Positions 1 through 6,859 of a stretch of DNA of 64,000 nucleotides are shown piece by piece. The stretch spans positions 7,750,001-7,814,000 of the forward strand of contig NZ_CP114039.1 of the NCBI RefSeq assembly GCF_026965535.1. Direction: 5' to 3'. The DNA comes from Corallococcus sp. NCRR. GTDB lineage: Bacteria; Myxococcota; Myxococcia; Myxococcales; Myxococcaceae. The notes under the pieces were generated by a model. It had not been told where the DNA came from. It made no database searches and saw nothing but the letters and a program-made list of their open reading frames with translations. Numbering within the stretch: the first letter of the stretch is position 1; every line of letters starts with the position of its first letter. The position numbers and the translations under genes were made by a program.

Positions 1-342
1 GACTCCATCCCCGCCATCTTCGCGGTGACGCGCGACCCGTTCATCGTCTTCACGTCGAACATCTTCGCCATCCTCGGCCTGCGCTCGCTCTTCTTCCTGA
101 TGGCCGGCGCGATGGAGAAGTTCACCTACCTGAAGGTCGGCCTGTCCGGCGTGCTCGTCTTCGTGGGCGCGAAGATGGCGCTGGTGGACGTGGTGCACCT
201 GTCCCCGGCCATCTCCCTGGGCGTCATCGCGCTGGTGCTGGGCGCCAGCATCGTGGCCTCGCTGGTGAAGGCGAAGAACACGCCGCCGCACGCGCCCGGC
301 AGAGAGAACGCGCCGGACGCCCCGGCGCCCGCGAAGAGCTGA
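1..342 (+). CDS. TerC family integral membrane protein, C-terminal part
   Basis: The reading frame is open from base 1, so the gene begins upstream of the window and only its last 113 residues are present. The segment opens with [10 protein letters not shown] followed by a phenylalanine-rich hydrophobic stretch, the conserved signature of TerC/Alx membrane proteins, which are implicated in metal ion (manganese, tellurite) handling. Two or three further hydrophobic helices follow (about residues 48-65 and 68-85 of the fragment), then a polar Pro/Ala-rich cytoplasmic tail. A GTG at 25 is an internal valine, not a start. A strong terminator lies 57 bases downstream, so the gene does not run into the lanthipeptide locus. 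Family assignment is secure; substrate unknown. Confidence 0.85.
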   Translation, partial: DSIPAIFAVTRDPFIVFTSNIFAILGLRSLFFLMAGAMEKFTYLKVGLSGVLVFVGAKMALVDVVHLSPAISLGVIALVLGASIVASLVKAKNTPPHAPGRENAPDAPAPAKS

Positions 343-398
343 CGCTCTCGCGTCACTAAAATTTTCCGGCTGTGGGTCCCATGGGGTGTGGGGCTCCG

Positions 399-442
399 GG
401 CCCGGGCCTCCGAAGTGCATGGGGGCTCGGGCCTCTTTTTTT
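399..442 (+). terminator. Rho-independent terminator after the TerC gene
   Basis: A 13-pair stem (399-411 with 421-433, two G-U pairs) encloses a 9-base loop and is followed by a run of seven T (436-442). It separates the TerC gene from the downstream lanthipeptide locus. Confidence 0.85.
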
Positions 443-529
443 CCCTCTCAAGAACGTCAGCGATTCCAATGCCATAGGCCTTGCCACACCGCGTCTATCG
501 GCTTTTAAAGGCTTTCCTGCCCTGGAGGC

Positions 530-610
530 TTGACCAAATCTAGCTTGTCTATACAGTTGTCTCGCTTCACGAGAAAGCAGCCATTCACCCCCGTACCCAA
601 GGAGATAGCC
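530..610 (+). promoter_or_regulatory. Leader region of the lanthipeptide precursor gene: ribosome binding site and weak promoter candidate
   Basis: AAGGAG at 599-604 sits six bases before the ATG at 611 and is one of the best Shine-Dalgarno sites in the window; it fixes the start of the precursor. A TTGACC box (530-535) and TATACA box (550-555) are present, but only 14 bases apart, shorter than the usual 17, so the promoter assignment is tentative. Confidence 0.4.
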
Positions 611-751
611 ATGAAGAAGGTTCTCGAGCTTCAGAAGCTGCCCGTTGAGGAGACCACCGCGGTCAACGCCAGCGGCAGCAGCGTGGCGTGTATCATCATT
701 GGCGACGTTGGCGCTGGCGACAGCGGCTGCAGCGTTGGCTGTGGCGCCTAG
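611..751 (+). CDS. Class III lanthipeptide precursor peptide
   Basis: A 46-residue peptide starting at ATG 611 behind a strong AAGGAG site. The N-terminal half is a leader with the LELQKL segment, matching the LxLQ recognition motif of class III lanthipeptide leaders. The C-terminal half is rich in Ser, Cys and Gly. Ser21-Ser24-Cys27 and Ser38-Ser41-Cys44 each fit the SxxSxxC spacing from which labionin rings form; Ser23 and Cys40 are extra. The next genes encode a lanthionine lyase-kinase and a cyclase-like protein, which supports the assignment. No dedicated exporter or leader protease is visible in the flanks, so these would be encoded elsewhere. The ring pattern is inference. Confidence 0.85.
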   Translation: MKKVLELQKLPVEETTAVNASGSSVACIIIGDVGAGDSGCSVGCGA

Positions 752-790
752 CCGTCTCTGATCACCCAGGTTCGGAAGGCACTCACTTCC

Positions 791-809
791 ATCCGCTTCG
801 CAAGCGGAT
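791..809 (+). promoter_or_regulatory. Hairpin between precursor and synthetase genes
   Basis: A perfect 8-pair stem (ATCCGCTT / AAGCGGAT) with a three-base loop and no T-run. It lies between the precursor stop and the synthetase start. A likely role, inferred, is to protect the precursor transcript or reduce synthetase expression relative to the peptide. Confidence 0.55.
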
Positions 810-899
810 GCCTTGGGTGGTGGCCACCAGTTCCCGCCTGTCCGCGCAGGAGCTGGTGGCCGAAGTTGCTTTGGGACTTCGTCACGCGGTGCCAGCGAT

Positions 900-2399
900 G
901 TGGGGGACTTCTTGGAAGAGTTTTCGTTCTACACCCTGACCCACCCGGACTACTTCGAGACCCTGAGCCGCTTCCCGGTCTCCCAGACATACCCAGGACT
1001 GCTCAAGTCGCTCCTGCCCCCGGACTGGTCGATCTCCTCATTCGACGTCTTCCTCAAGGCAAGCTTTGAGCGCGCGGTCCTGACGCCGCAAGGCTTCAAG
1101 ATCCACGTCTCTTCTTCGGTGGCGGATGCGGAAACCGTCCTGCGGCGGGTCGTGCCGGAGTGCGTGCGCGCGGGAGTGACGTTCAAGATCGTCGCGGACC
1201 CCTTCCTGCTCCGCTTCCTGAACTCGAAGCGCTACTCGCGGGGCGGCTCGGGCAAGTTCGTGACCATCTACCCGCCTGACGAGCCCACGTTCCGCACGCT
1301 CATCGAAGCGATCCACCAGGCCACGAAGGACCTCAAGGGCCCCTACGTCCTGTCCGACAAACGCTACCGGGACAGCAAGCTGGTCTTCTACCGGTACGGT
1401 GGCTTCCAGCGGATGTACGAACAGCGCACCGATGGCATGAAGACCCTGATGATCCGCAAGCCAGACAACACGTGGGTGGCGGATGACAGGCTTCCCTATT
1501 TCAACCTCCCCTCGTGGGTCCAGGATCCCTTCCCCGAAGAGGAAGCGGGGCCGGGGAGTGACAGCGAACTCCTGAATGGCCGCTATGATGTTCAGGGAGC
1601 GTTTACCTTCACTAACACCGGTGGGGTGTACAAGGCGCTCGACCGCACCACCGGCCAGACCGTCGTCCTCAAGGAAGCGCGCCCCTATACCGAGGCCTGG
1701 ATGGGCGGGGACCGCACGGTCGACGCCATCGTCGCGCTCCGGCAGGAGCACGACATCCTGCAACGCCTTGGGGGCCTGCCCTGTGTCCCGCAGGTCGTCG
1801 AGCTCTTCCAGGAGTGGGAGCACACCTTCCTGGTCACGACGTTCTTCGAGGGCGTGTCCCTGGCCTCGCTGCGGGCGAGCGACGACTTCATTGTCATGAC
1901 GAACATGGATGATCCCGAGCGGATCACCCGGTTCTGCACGGAGTGGCGGGAGCTGGCGTTGCGCCTGCTCGACGCGGTGGAGTCCATCCACGCGCGCGGG
2001 GTGCTGGTGGGGGACATCTCGCCAGGCAATGTCCTGGCGAACCGGGAAACGAAAGAGATTGGCCTGATTGACTTCGAAGGGGCCCTGGTCCGCGGAGGGG
2101 ATTCGCCCTTCGAAGGCCAGTGGTTCAACCCCGGCTTCAGGAAGCCGGAGCGCCGCACGTCGCGCAAGCTGGAGCCCTTCGACGACTTCTATGCCTGCGG
2201 GATGCTGCTCTACAACCTCGTCTGCCCCATCCAGAACCTGCTCGAGCTCGACAAGGGTCAGCCGGCTTTTCGCATCCTCGACCACTTCATCGAGGCAGGG
2301 CTGCCGGAGCAGATCCGGACCCTCATCCGGGAACTGCTGGAAGGCCGTCCCCAGGCGGCCCGCCAGGTGGCGGAAGCCTGGAATCCCCAGACGCGCTAG
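900..2399 (+). CDS. Class III lanthipeptide synthetase, lyase-kinase part (LanKC without cyclase domain)
   Basis: The 499-residue product has the N-terminal two domains of LanKC enzymes. Residues about 1-210 form the phosphothreonine-lyase domain, including FKIHVSSS and RGGSGKF. Residues about 220-480 form a Ser/Thr kinase-like domain with a nucleotide-binding lysine in VVLKEARP (K258), the catalytic loop GDISPGN (D372) and the metal-binding IDFEG (D391, DFE in place of DFG). Such enzymes phosphorylate and eliminate Ser/Thr of the precursor. The protein ends in a TAG where a fused LanKC would continue into the cyclase; the cyclase-like gene follows in the same frame. GTG at 900 is chosen because homology begins there; a TTG at 813 would add 29 unconserved residues. 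Neither start has a good ribosome site. Confidence 0.85.
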   Translation: MGDFLEEFSFYTLTHPDYFETLSRFPVSQTYPGLLKSLLPPDWSISSFDVFLKASFERAVLTPQGFKIHVSSSVADAETVLRRVVPECVRAGVTFKIVADPFLLRFLNSKRYSRGGSGKFVTIYPPDEPTFRTLIEAIHQATKDLKGPYVLSDKRYRDSKLVFYRYGGFQRMYEQRTDGMKTLMIRKPDNTWVADDRLPYFNLPSWVQDPFPEEEAGPGSDSELLNGRYDVQGAFTFTNTGGVYKALDRTTGQTVVLKEARPYTEAWMGGDRTVDAIVALRQEHDILQRLGGLPCVPQVVELFQEWEHTFLVTTFFEGVSLASLRASDDFIVMTNMDDPERITRFCTEWRELALRLLDAVESIHARGVLVGDISPGNVLANRETKEIGLIDFEGALVRGGDSPFEGQWFNPGFRKPERRTSRKLEPFDDFYACGMLLYNLVCPIQNLLELDKGQPAFRILDHFIEAGLPEQIRTLIRELLEGRPQAARQVAEAWNPQTR

Positions 2400-2450
2400 C
2401 GCCTCCCTTCCCCGCCCCCTTGAATGCCAGCTCTCGCTGAAGGCCGCGCC

Positions 2451-3680
2451 ATGCCGACCATGAACACAGCTCTCCTTGCGGCACCGCCGGAAACCGAATC
2501 ATTCCGCGACGCGATCCAGGGCCTCGCGCGGCACATGCTGTCCTCGATGGACACCCACCGCGCGGACCGGCTCTTTCCCGCTGACGCCATGGTGTTCCAG
2601 ACCAACCCGCTCAACGTGGCGTACGGCGCCTGTGGGTCCGCCCTGTTTCTGCACGACGCGCTGGGCGAGCTCCCCCAGCCGGTGCGCGAGTGGCTCCTGG
2701 CCCAGCCCATCGACCTGGCCGCGTACCCGCCGGGGCTCTACTCCGGGCTCGCGGGCGTGGCCTGGAGCTTCGCCGAGATGGGGCTCCTGGACCGAGGGCT
2801 GGAGGTCTTCGACCTGGTGCCCAGATCCTCTCTGGCATTCCGGGCGCCGGACATCTTCGAGGGAGTTGCGGGCTGGGGACTGACCTCGCTGGCCTTCCAC
2901 CTGCGGACCCGGGACGAGAAGTTCCTGACGCTGGCCTGCCGGGCGGGTGAGCACCTGCTGAAGACCGCCGAGCGCGCGGACGCGGGGCTCTGGTGGCGCA
3001 CCAACAACGAGCCCGCGGCCCGGCTCGGGTTCGCGCTCGGAGCCAGCGGCATGGCCTTCTTCCTGCTCAACCTCTGGCGTGCCACGGGCGAAGCCCGCTA
3101 CCTGGAGGGCGCCAGGGGGGCCATGGACTTCGACATCGCCCAGGGACAGGAGCGGGGCGACACCCTGCTCTGGGGTGTCACGGAGGGGGCCCTGGGGCAT
3201 CGCCCCTACTGGCTGCGGGGAGGCGCGGGCGTGGCTTCGGCGCTCATCCGCTTCTTCCAGGTCTTGAAGGAGGAGCGCTACCTGCACCTGGCCCACAGGG
3301 CGGCGCGGGGATGCGAGGCCTTCTTCTCCGCGGCCCCGCACCTCTTCGAGGGGCTCGCGTCCATGGGCGAATCGCTCCTGGACATGTTCCAGGTGACCGG
3401 TGAGCGCCGCTACCTGGAGCTGGCGCGGCAGAAGGCACGCCAGACGCTGCTGTACCGCATCGAGCGTCCCGAGGGGCTCGCGTTCCCGGGGCGCTACCTC
3501 GTGCGAATCAGCCACGACTACGGCGTGGGCGGCGCGGGCATCGGGTCGTTCCTCCATCGGCTGGAGACGCTCCAGCCCCGGAGGTTCCACGACCTCGCGT
3601 TTGACGCGCCTCCGCCCCGCCAGGCCCCGGACCTGGCTCGAGCCCACCGGCGCTTCAGTGGGCCCGCGACAGCTCCATGA
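2451..3680 (+). CDS. LanC-like cyclase-domain protein of the class III lanthipeptide locus
   Basis: The 409-residue protein has the alpha/alpha-barrel repeats of LanC cyclases, with Gly-rich turns such as GLYSGLAGVAWS, GFALGASGMAFF, RGGAGVAS and FEGLASMGESLLD. At the places where zinc-dependent LanC enzymes carry Cys and Cys-His ligands it has LRGGAG and LFEGLAS, so the metal site is absent. The cyclase domains of class III enzymes, unlike those of class IV, also lack zinc ligands. It probably assists (methyl)lanthionine or labionin ring formation. It is separated from the lyase-kinase by two in-frame stops (TAG 2397, TGA 2421) and re-starts at ATG 2451 (or 2424). Its 3' end overlaps the convergent gene by 26 bases. 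Confidence 0.8.
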   Translation: MPTMNTALLAAPPETESFRDAIQGLARHMLSSMDTHRADRLFPADAMVFQTNPLNVAYGACGSALFLHDALGELPQPVREWLLAQPIDLAAYPPGLYSGLAGVAWSFAEMGLLDRGLEVFDLVPRSSLAFRAPDIFEGVAGWGLTSLAFHLRTRDEKFLTLACRAGEHLLKTAERADAGLWWRTNNEPAARLGFALGASGMAFFLLNLWRATGEARYLEGARGAMDFDIAQGQERGDTLLWGVTEGALGHRPYWLRGGAGVASALIRFFQVLKEERYLHLAHRAARGCEAFFSAAPHLFEGLASMGESLLDMFQVTGERRYLELARQKARQTLLYRIERPEGLAFPGRYLVRISHDYGVGGAGIGSFLHRLETLQPRRFHDLAFDAPPPRQAPDLARAHRRFSGPATAP

Positions 3681-3993
3681 ACTCCAGCCAGGAGCGGATG
3701 ACCTCCTCGAACTCCTCCAGGGGCAGGTCCTGGGAGCGTCCGGGGATGGCCACCTCGCTGTGGATGGAGGCCCGGGCCCGGTTGAGCTCCAGGCTCCAGG
3801 TCTCCCCGGTGACGTCCCAGCGCTCGCGCCGTCCCTGCCGCAGTGACGCCAGCACGTTCAGCATCCCCTGCGCCCGGTTCGCATCCGGCCGCAGCTCCTG
3901 GGCGAGGTAGTCCGCCAGCACGTCGTCGGGCGGCAGGCCACTCACGACCGCCCGTCCCTGCTGATCCCACGTGAATCGCAATGTCCTGGGCAC
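3655..3993 (-). CDS. YacL/UPF0231-like small protein
   Basis: A 112-residue soluble protein starting at GTG 3993 (MPRTLRFTWD). Its layout resembles the UPF0231/YacL family: a short N-terminal beta region with a G-x-A-V-V-S turn, a helix, a second beta region (WDVTGETWSLELN) and a C-terminal acidic LPLEEFEEVIRSW helix. The family has no established function. It converges on and slightly overlaps the LanC-like gene, so it is not part of the lanthipeptide operon. The family call is from memory and only moderately supported; the gene itself looks real. Confidence 0.55.
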   Translation of the reverse strand: MPRTLRFTWDQQGRAVVSGLPPDDVLADYLAQELRPDANRAQGMLNVLASLRQGRRERWDVTGETWSLELNRARASIHSEVAIPGRSQDLPLEEFEEVIRSWLEFMELSRAH

Positions 3994-4134
3994 GGCCGTG
4001 AAGGTCGCACAGTCCGTGGATCGCCGGCCACGCCCCGCCCCCGCCGATTGCGCCGGAACCCGACACTGCGGCCCGGCCGCGTGTGGCAGCCAACGGGCGC
4101 CTCCGCCCCGCGAACAACGGGCTGTTGGGAGCTG

Positions 4135-4175
4135 GAAAAGCGAAAGGCCGTGAGCCCCTGGGGACTCACGGCCTT
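4135..4175 (-). terminator. Terminator downstream of tRNA-Val
   Basis: An 11-pair perfect stem (4144-4154 with 4165-4175) with a 10-base loop. On the minus strand it is followed by TTTCGCTTTT. It lies eight bases past the 3' end of the tRNA gene. Confidence 0.8.
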
Positions 4176-4183
4176 GCTTTGAG

Positions 4184-4255
4184 TGGGCGCGGCAGGTTTC
4201 GAACCTGCGACCCCTGCCGTGTGAAGGCAGTGCTCTACCGCTGAGCTACGCGCCC
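4184..4255 (-). tRNA. tRNA-Val (anticodon CAC)
   Basis: The minus strand folds into a full cloverleaf: a 7-pair acceptor stem GGGCGCG/CGCGCCC with discriminator A, a D-arm with GCTCAGCGGTAGAGC, an anticodon stem CTGCC/GGCAG around a TTCACAC loop (anticodon CAC, reading GTG valine codons), and a T-arm with GGTTCGAAACC. The 3' CCA is not encoded. A terminator follows immediately. Confidence 0.95.
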
Positions 4256-4341
4256 TGCTGTCTGTGCCGCCCGCCGCGCGACCGCTGCGCAACGAACGCG
4301 GCGGTAAATGCCATTCGCCGCCGTGGGTGTCAACGCCTTTT

Positions 4342-4626
4342 CTACGAGGACTCCTCCGCGAGCGCTTCGAGCTTCGCGTCCAGTTCGCGCAGGCGGCGCT
4401 TGAGGCCCGAGAGCTGCTTCCCCACGGCCTTGAAGTCCCCCTTCGGCGCGAAGTGCAGGGCCTTCATGACCTCTTCCTGTCCGCGGTCCAGGGCCTGCTT
4501 CCCGCGCTGGACCCGGCCAATGGCCTGGGCCACGGCCATGGCGCGCTTCTCGTCGGCCATGAGCTTCTCCATGGCCATGCTGGACAACCCCAGCGCCTGC
4601 TTCTTCAAGTCGTCCCGGATGCCCAT
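4342..4626 (-). CDS. Small coiled-coil protein downstream of an SCP2/Hsp70 cluster
   Basis: A 94-residue, highly charged helical protein (MGIRDDLKKQALGL to LEALAEESS) without membrane segments. Heptad-like spacing in the last 30 residues suggests a coiled coil. An AGGAGG ribosome site eight bases before the ATG fixes the start. It lies 20 bases downstream of the SCP2-domain gene and is probably co-transcribed with it and the Hsp70 homologue. I do not recognise a family; a role as an adaptor or structural helper is only a guess from context. Confidence 0.75.
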   Translation of the reverse strand: MGIRDDLKKQALGLSSMAMEKLMADEKRAMAVAQAIGRVQRGKQALDRGQEEVMKALHFAPKGDFKAVGKQLSGLKRRLRELDAKLEALAEESS

Positions 4627-4646
4627 GGTCGCGGTCCTCCTGCCCC

Positions 4647-5072
4647 TCAGGGGCCGTCGGGGAACTCGGTCTTCAGCGCGGCGAAGACGCGGTCGGCGAT
4701 GCCCTTGTAGCGCATGCGTTCGATGAGCGGCTGCAGGTCCCCGCGCATGGAGATGCGGCGCTTGAGCACCGCCTCCACCGGATCCAGCGTGCCCAGCAAG
4801 AGCTGCTTCCAGACAGAGTACGGCGCGCGGGCCAAGTACACCGGCTCCAGCTCGTCCAGGTCGTCCGGATCCGACAGCACGCGGGCCCGCTTGATGTCGC
4901 AGTCCCCGGGCTCCACGTGGATGACGAAGGGCTTGTCCAGCTTGCCCTTCTCCGCGTCGATGATGGCCCCGAAGTCGCCCTTCCAGCCCTTGCCGGCGAT
5001 GGCGCACTCCGGGTCTGCATTGGTGAGCCGGACGGCTTCGTCCAGCCATTCCTTCGACGGAAACTTCGGCAT
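4647..5072 (-). CDS. SCP2 sterol-binding domain protein
   Basis: A 141-residue protein with the SCP2 fold pattern: an N-terminal helix (PSKEWLDEAVRLTN), a beta-rich middle that includes WKGDFGAIIDAEKG, and a C-terminal helical part with KQLLLGTLDPVEAVLKRRI, the DxxxAxxxGKI-like lipid-binding segment of this family. These proteins bind lipids or acyl chains. The ATG at 5072 has a GGGAGG site. It follows the Hsp70 homologue by nine bases and precedes the coiled-coil gene by 20, so the three likely form an operon. Confidence 0.75.
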   Translation of the reverse strand: MPKFPSKEWLDEAVRLTNADPECAIAGKGWKGDFGAIIDAEKGKLDKPFVIHVEPGDCDIKRARVLSDPDDLDELEPVYLARAPYSVWKQLLLGTLDPVEAVLKRRISMRGDLQPLIERMRYKGIADRVFAALKTEFPDGP

Positions 5073-5081
5073 CGCGCCTCC

Positions 5082-6704
5082 CTACCCCCTACGGAAGATG
5101 CTCTTGATGCTGGAGAAGAGGCCACGGTCGTCGCTCGGCCCGCTGCTGCTCGACGGAGCAGCCTGCGTGTTGCGCGAGGCGACTTCCTGCAGGGCCTTCT
5201 TCAACTGCTCGGGCGTGTCGCGGGTGGCCAGATCCACCTTGCGCGACATGCCGTTCGCGTCCTCCACCTGCACCTGGAGGAGACACTCCTCGGTGAGGCG
5301 GAAGTCGATCTTCCGGCCCGCGGCGGCGGCCGGCACGCGAACGGTGCCCAGGTACTCGTTGTCCACCATCAGGTCGCTGTCGCCCTGGTAGATGTCCAAC
5401 TCGATGAACTGCGAGCCCGGCTGCAGCGGCGGCGGCAGGCGGAAGCTCTTCACCATGGGGATCAGCGAGTTCTTCTCGATGATGCGCTTCACGCGGCCGT
5501 TGGGCATCGCGTAGCCAATGGGCATGGACAGCGCGTCCAAGAGCGTCACCGCGTCGATGCTGCCCAGCGAGTCGCCCAGCAGCGCGGCGCCCAGGGCCAC
5601 GCACTCGTCCGGGTGGACGCCCTTGCGCGGGGCCTTGCCGAAGTGGGCCTGGATCTTCTGCTGCACCAGCGGCATGCGGCTCTGGCCGCCCACCAGGATG
5701 ATCTCGTCGATCTCCGAGCGGCTGATGCCCTTCTCCGCGAGCACCCGGTCGCAGATGTCGAAGGTGCGGTCCACCAGGTCGCCGGTGAGGTTGTTGAGGT
5801 AGTCGCGGGTCAGCGGGATGCGCAGGTCCAGCGGCTTGCCCTTGCGCTCCTCGATGTAGGGCAGGTCGATGACGACGTTCGGGATGAGCGTCAGGTCGAT
5901 CTTCGCGGCCTCGGCGGCGTTCTTGATGCGCTGGAGGGCGATGGGGCTCTCGGTCAGGTCGACCTTGGTCTCGTCGCGGAAGCGCTCCAGCACGTACTCC
6001 ATGATGCGGTTGTCGAAGTCCGCGCCGCCCAGGAACGAGTCGCCGCCCGTGGCCAGCACCTCGAAGACGTTGCCCGCCAGGTGCAGCACGCTGACGTCGA
6101 AGGTGCCGCCGCCCAGGTCATAGACGAGGACCTTCTGATCCAGGCCCCGGTTGAAGCCGTACGCCAGCGCCGCGGCGGTGGGCTCGTTGACGATGCGCTT
6201 CACGTCGAAGCCGGCCAGCCGCCCGGCCTCCTTCACCGCGTTGCGCTGATTGTCGTTGTAGTAGGCGGGGACGGAGATGACGGCCGCGTCGATGGGGCCG
6301 CCCAGGAACTGCTCGGCGATGGTCTTCAGCTGCGACAGCACGAAGCTGGAGATCTGCGGCAGCGTGTAGAGCTTGCCGCCCAGGGTGACGGCGGCGTCCC
6401 CGTTGGCGTCCTCGACGATGTCGTAGGGGAAGTACCCCTTGAGGTCCTCCACCGCCTTCGAATGGTACTTGCGGCCGATCAGGCGCTTGGTGCCCCAGAG
6501 CGTATTCTTGGGGTTGGTCACCATCTGATCCTTGGCGACGCCGCCGACCAGCAGGTCGTTCTTGGCGGACAGCGCGACCACGGAGGGCAGGATGAGGTTG
6601 CCGCGATCCGTGGGGACGATCTTCGGGATGCGGTTGCGCACGGACGCCACCAGGGTGTTGGTGGTGCCCAGGTCAATCCCGACGATGCGAGGTCTGTCCG
6701 CCAT
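5082..6704 (-). CDS. Hsp70 family chaperone (DnaK-like)
   Basis: A 540-residue Hsp70 homologue with all ATPase signatures: GIDLGTTNTLVA (phosphate 1), VYDLGGGTFDVSV (phosphate 2), ILVGGQSRMPLVQ (adenosine) and NEPTAAALAYG. The substrate-binding beta-sandwich follows (about 370-470). The C-terminal helical lid is much reduced, and the protein ends in a Ser-rich linker plus a short basic tail (SIKSIFRRG), so it is shorter than housekeeping DnaK (about 610-640). The start is at MADRPRIVG. It heads a probable operon with the SCP2 and coiled-coil genes rather than grpE/dnaJ, suggesting a specialised paralogue. Confidence 0.9.
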   Translation of the reverse strand: MADRPRIVGIDLGTTNTLVASVRNRIPKIVPTDRGNLILPSVVALSAKNDLLVGGVAKDQMVTNPKNTLWGTKRLIGRKYHSKAVEDLKGYFPYDIVEDANGDAAVTLGGKLYTLPQISSFVLSQLKTIAEQFLGGPIDAAVISVPAYYNDNQRNAVKEAGRLAGFDVKRIVNEPTAAALAYGFNRGLDQKVLVYDLGGGTFDVSVLHLAGNVFEVLATGGDSFLGGADFDNRIMEYVLERFRDETKVDLTESPIALQRIKNAAEAAKIDLTLIPNVVIDLPYIEERKGKPLDLRIPLTRDYLNNLTGDLVDRTFDICDRVLAEKGISRSEIDEIILVGGQSRMPLVQQKIQAHFGKAPRKGVHPDECVALGAALLGDSLGSIDAVTLLDALSMPIGYAMPNGRVKRIIEKNSLIPMVKSFRLPPPLQPGSQFIELDIYQGDSDLMVDNEYLGTVRVPAAAAGRKIDFRLTEECLLQVQVEDANGMSRKVDLATRDTPEQLKKALQEVASRNTQAAPSSSSGPSDDRGLFSSIKSIFRRG

Positions 6705-6859
6705 GAAGGTCAACGTGCGCGGCTCAGGGGGAGAGGCCGCGCCCGTCCTCACTCTCTAGCACGTCGAGGCGTCGCGTGCGCGTTTCTAGGCGGACGCTTC
6801 CTCCCTGACTGTAGTTCTGGCCAGCCTGCCCACCAGGAGAGCTGATTCCGGGCCCCGGC

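Noticed and set aside
126-356. Minus-strand frame opposite the TerC fragment
   Set aside because: Antisense shadow of a conserved membrane protein gene.
530-555. Promoter TTGACC - TATACA before the lanthipeptide precursor
   Set aside because: The 14-base spacing is too short for a confident sigma-70 promoter; kept only as a weak note in the leader feature.
813-899. TTG 813 as start of the lanthipeptide lyase-kinase
   Set aside because: It would add 29 residues with no resemblance to LanKC and begin at the edge of the hairpin; GTG 900 fits the family start better, though not proven.
4917-6845. 642-residue plus-strand frame across the Hsp70 gene
   Set aside because: Antisense shadow of an unmistakable Hsp70 coding sequence.
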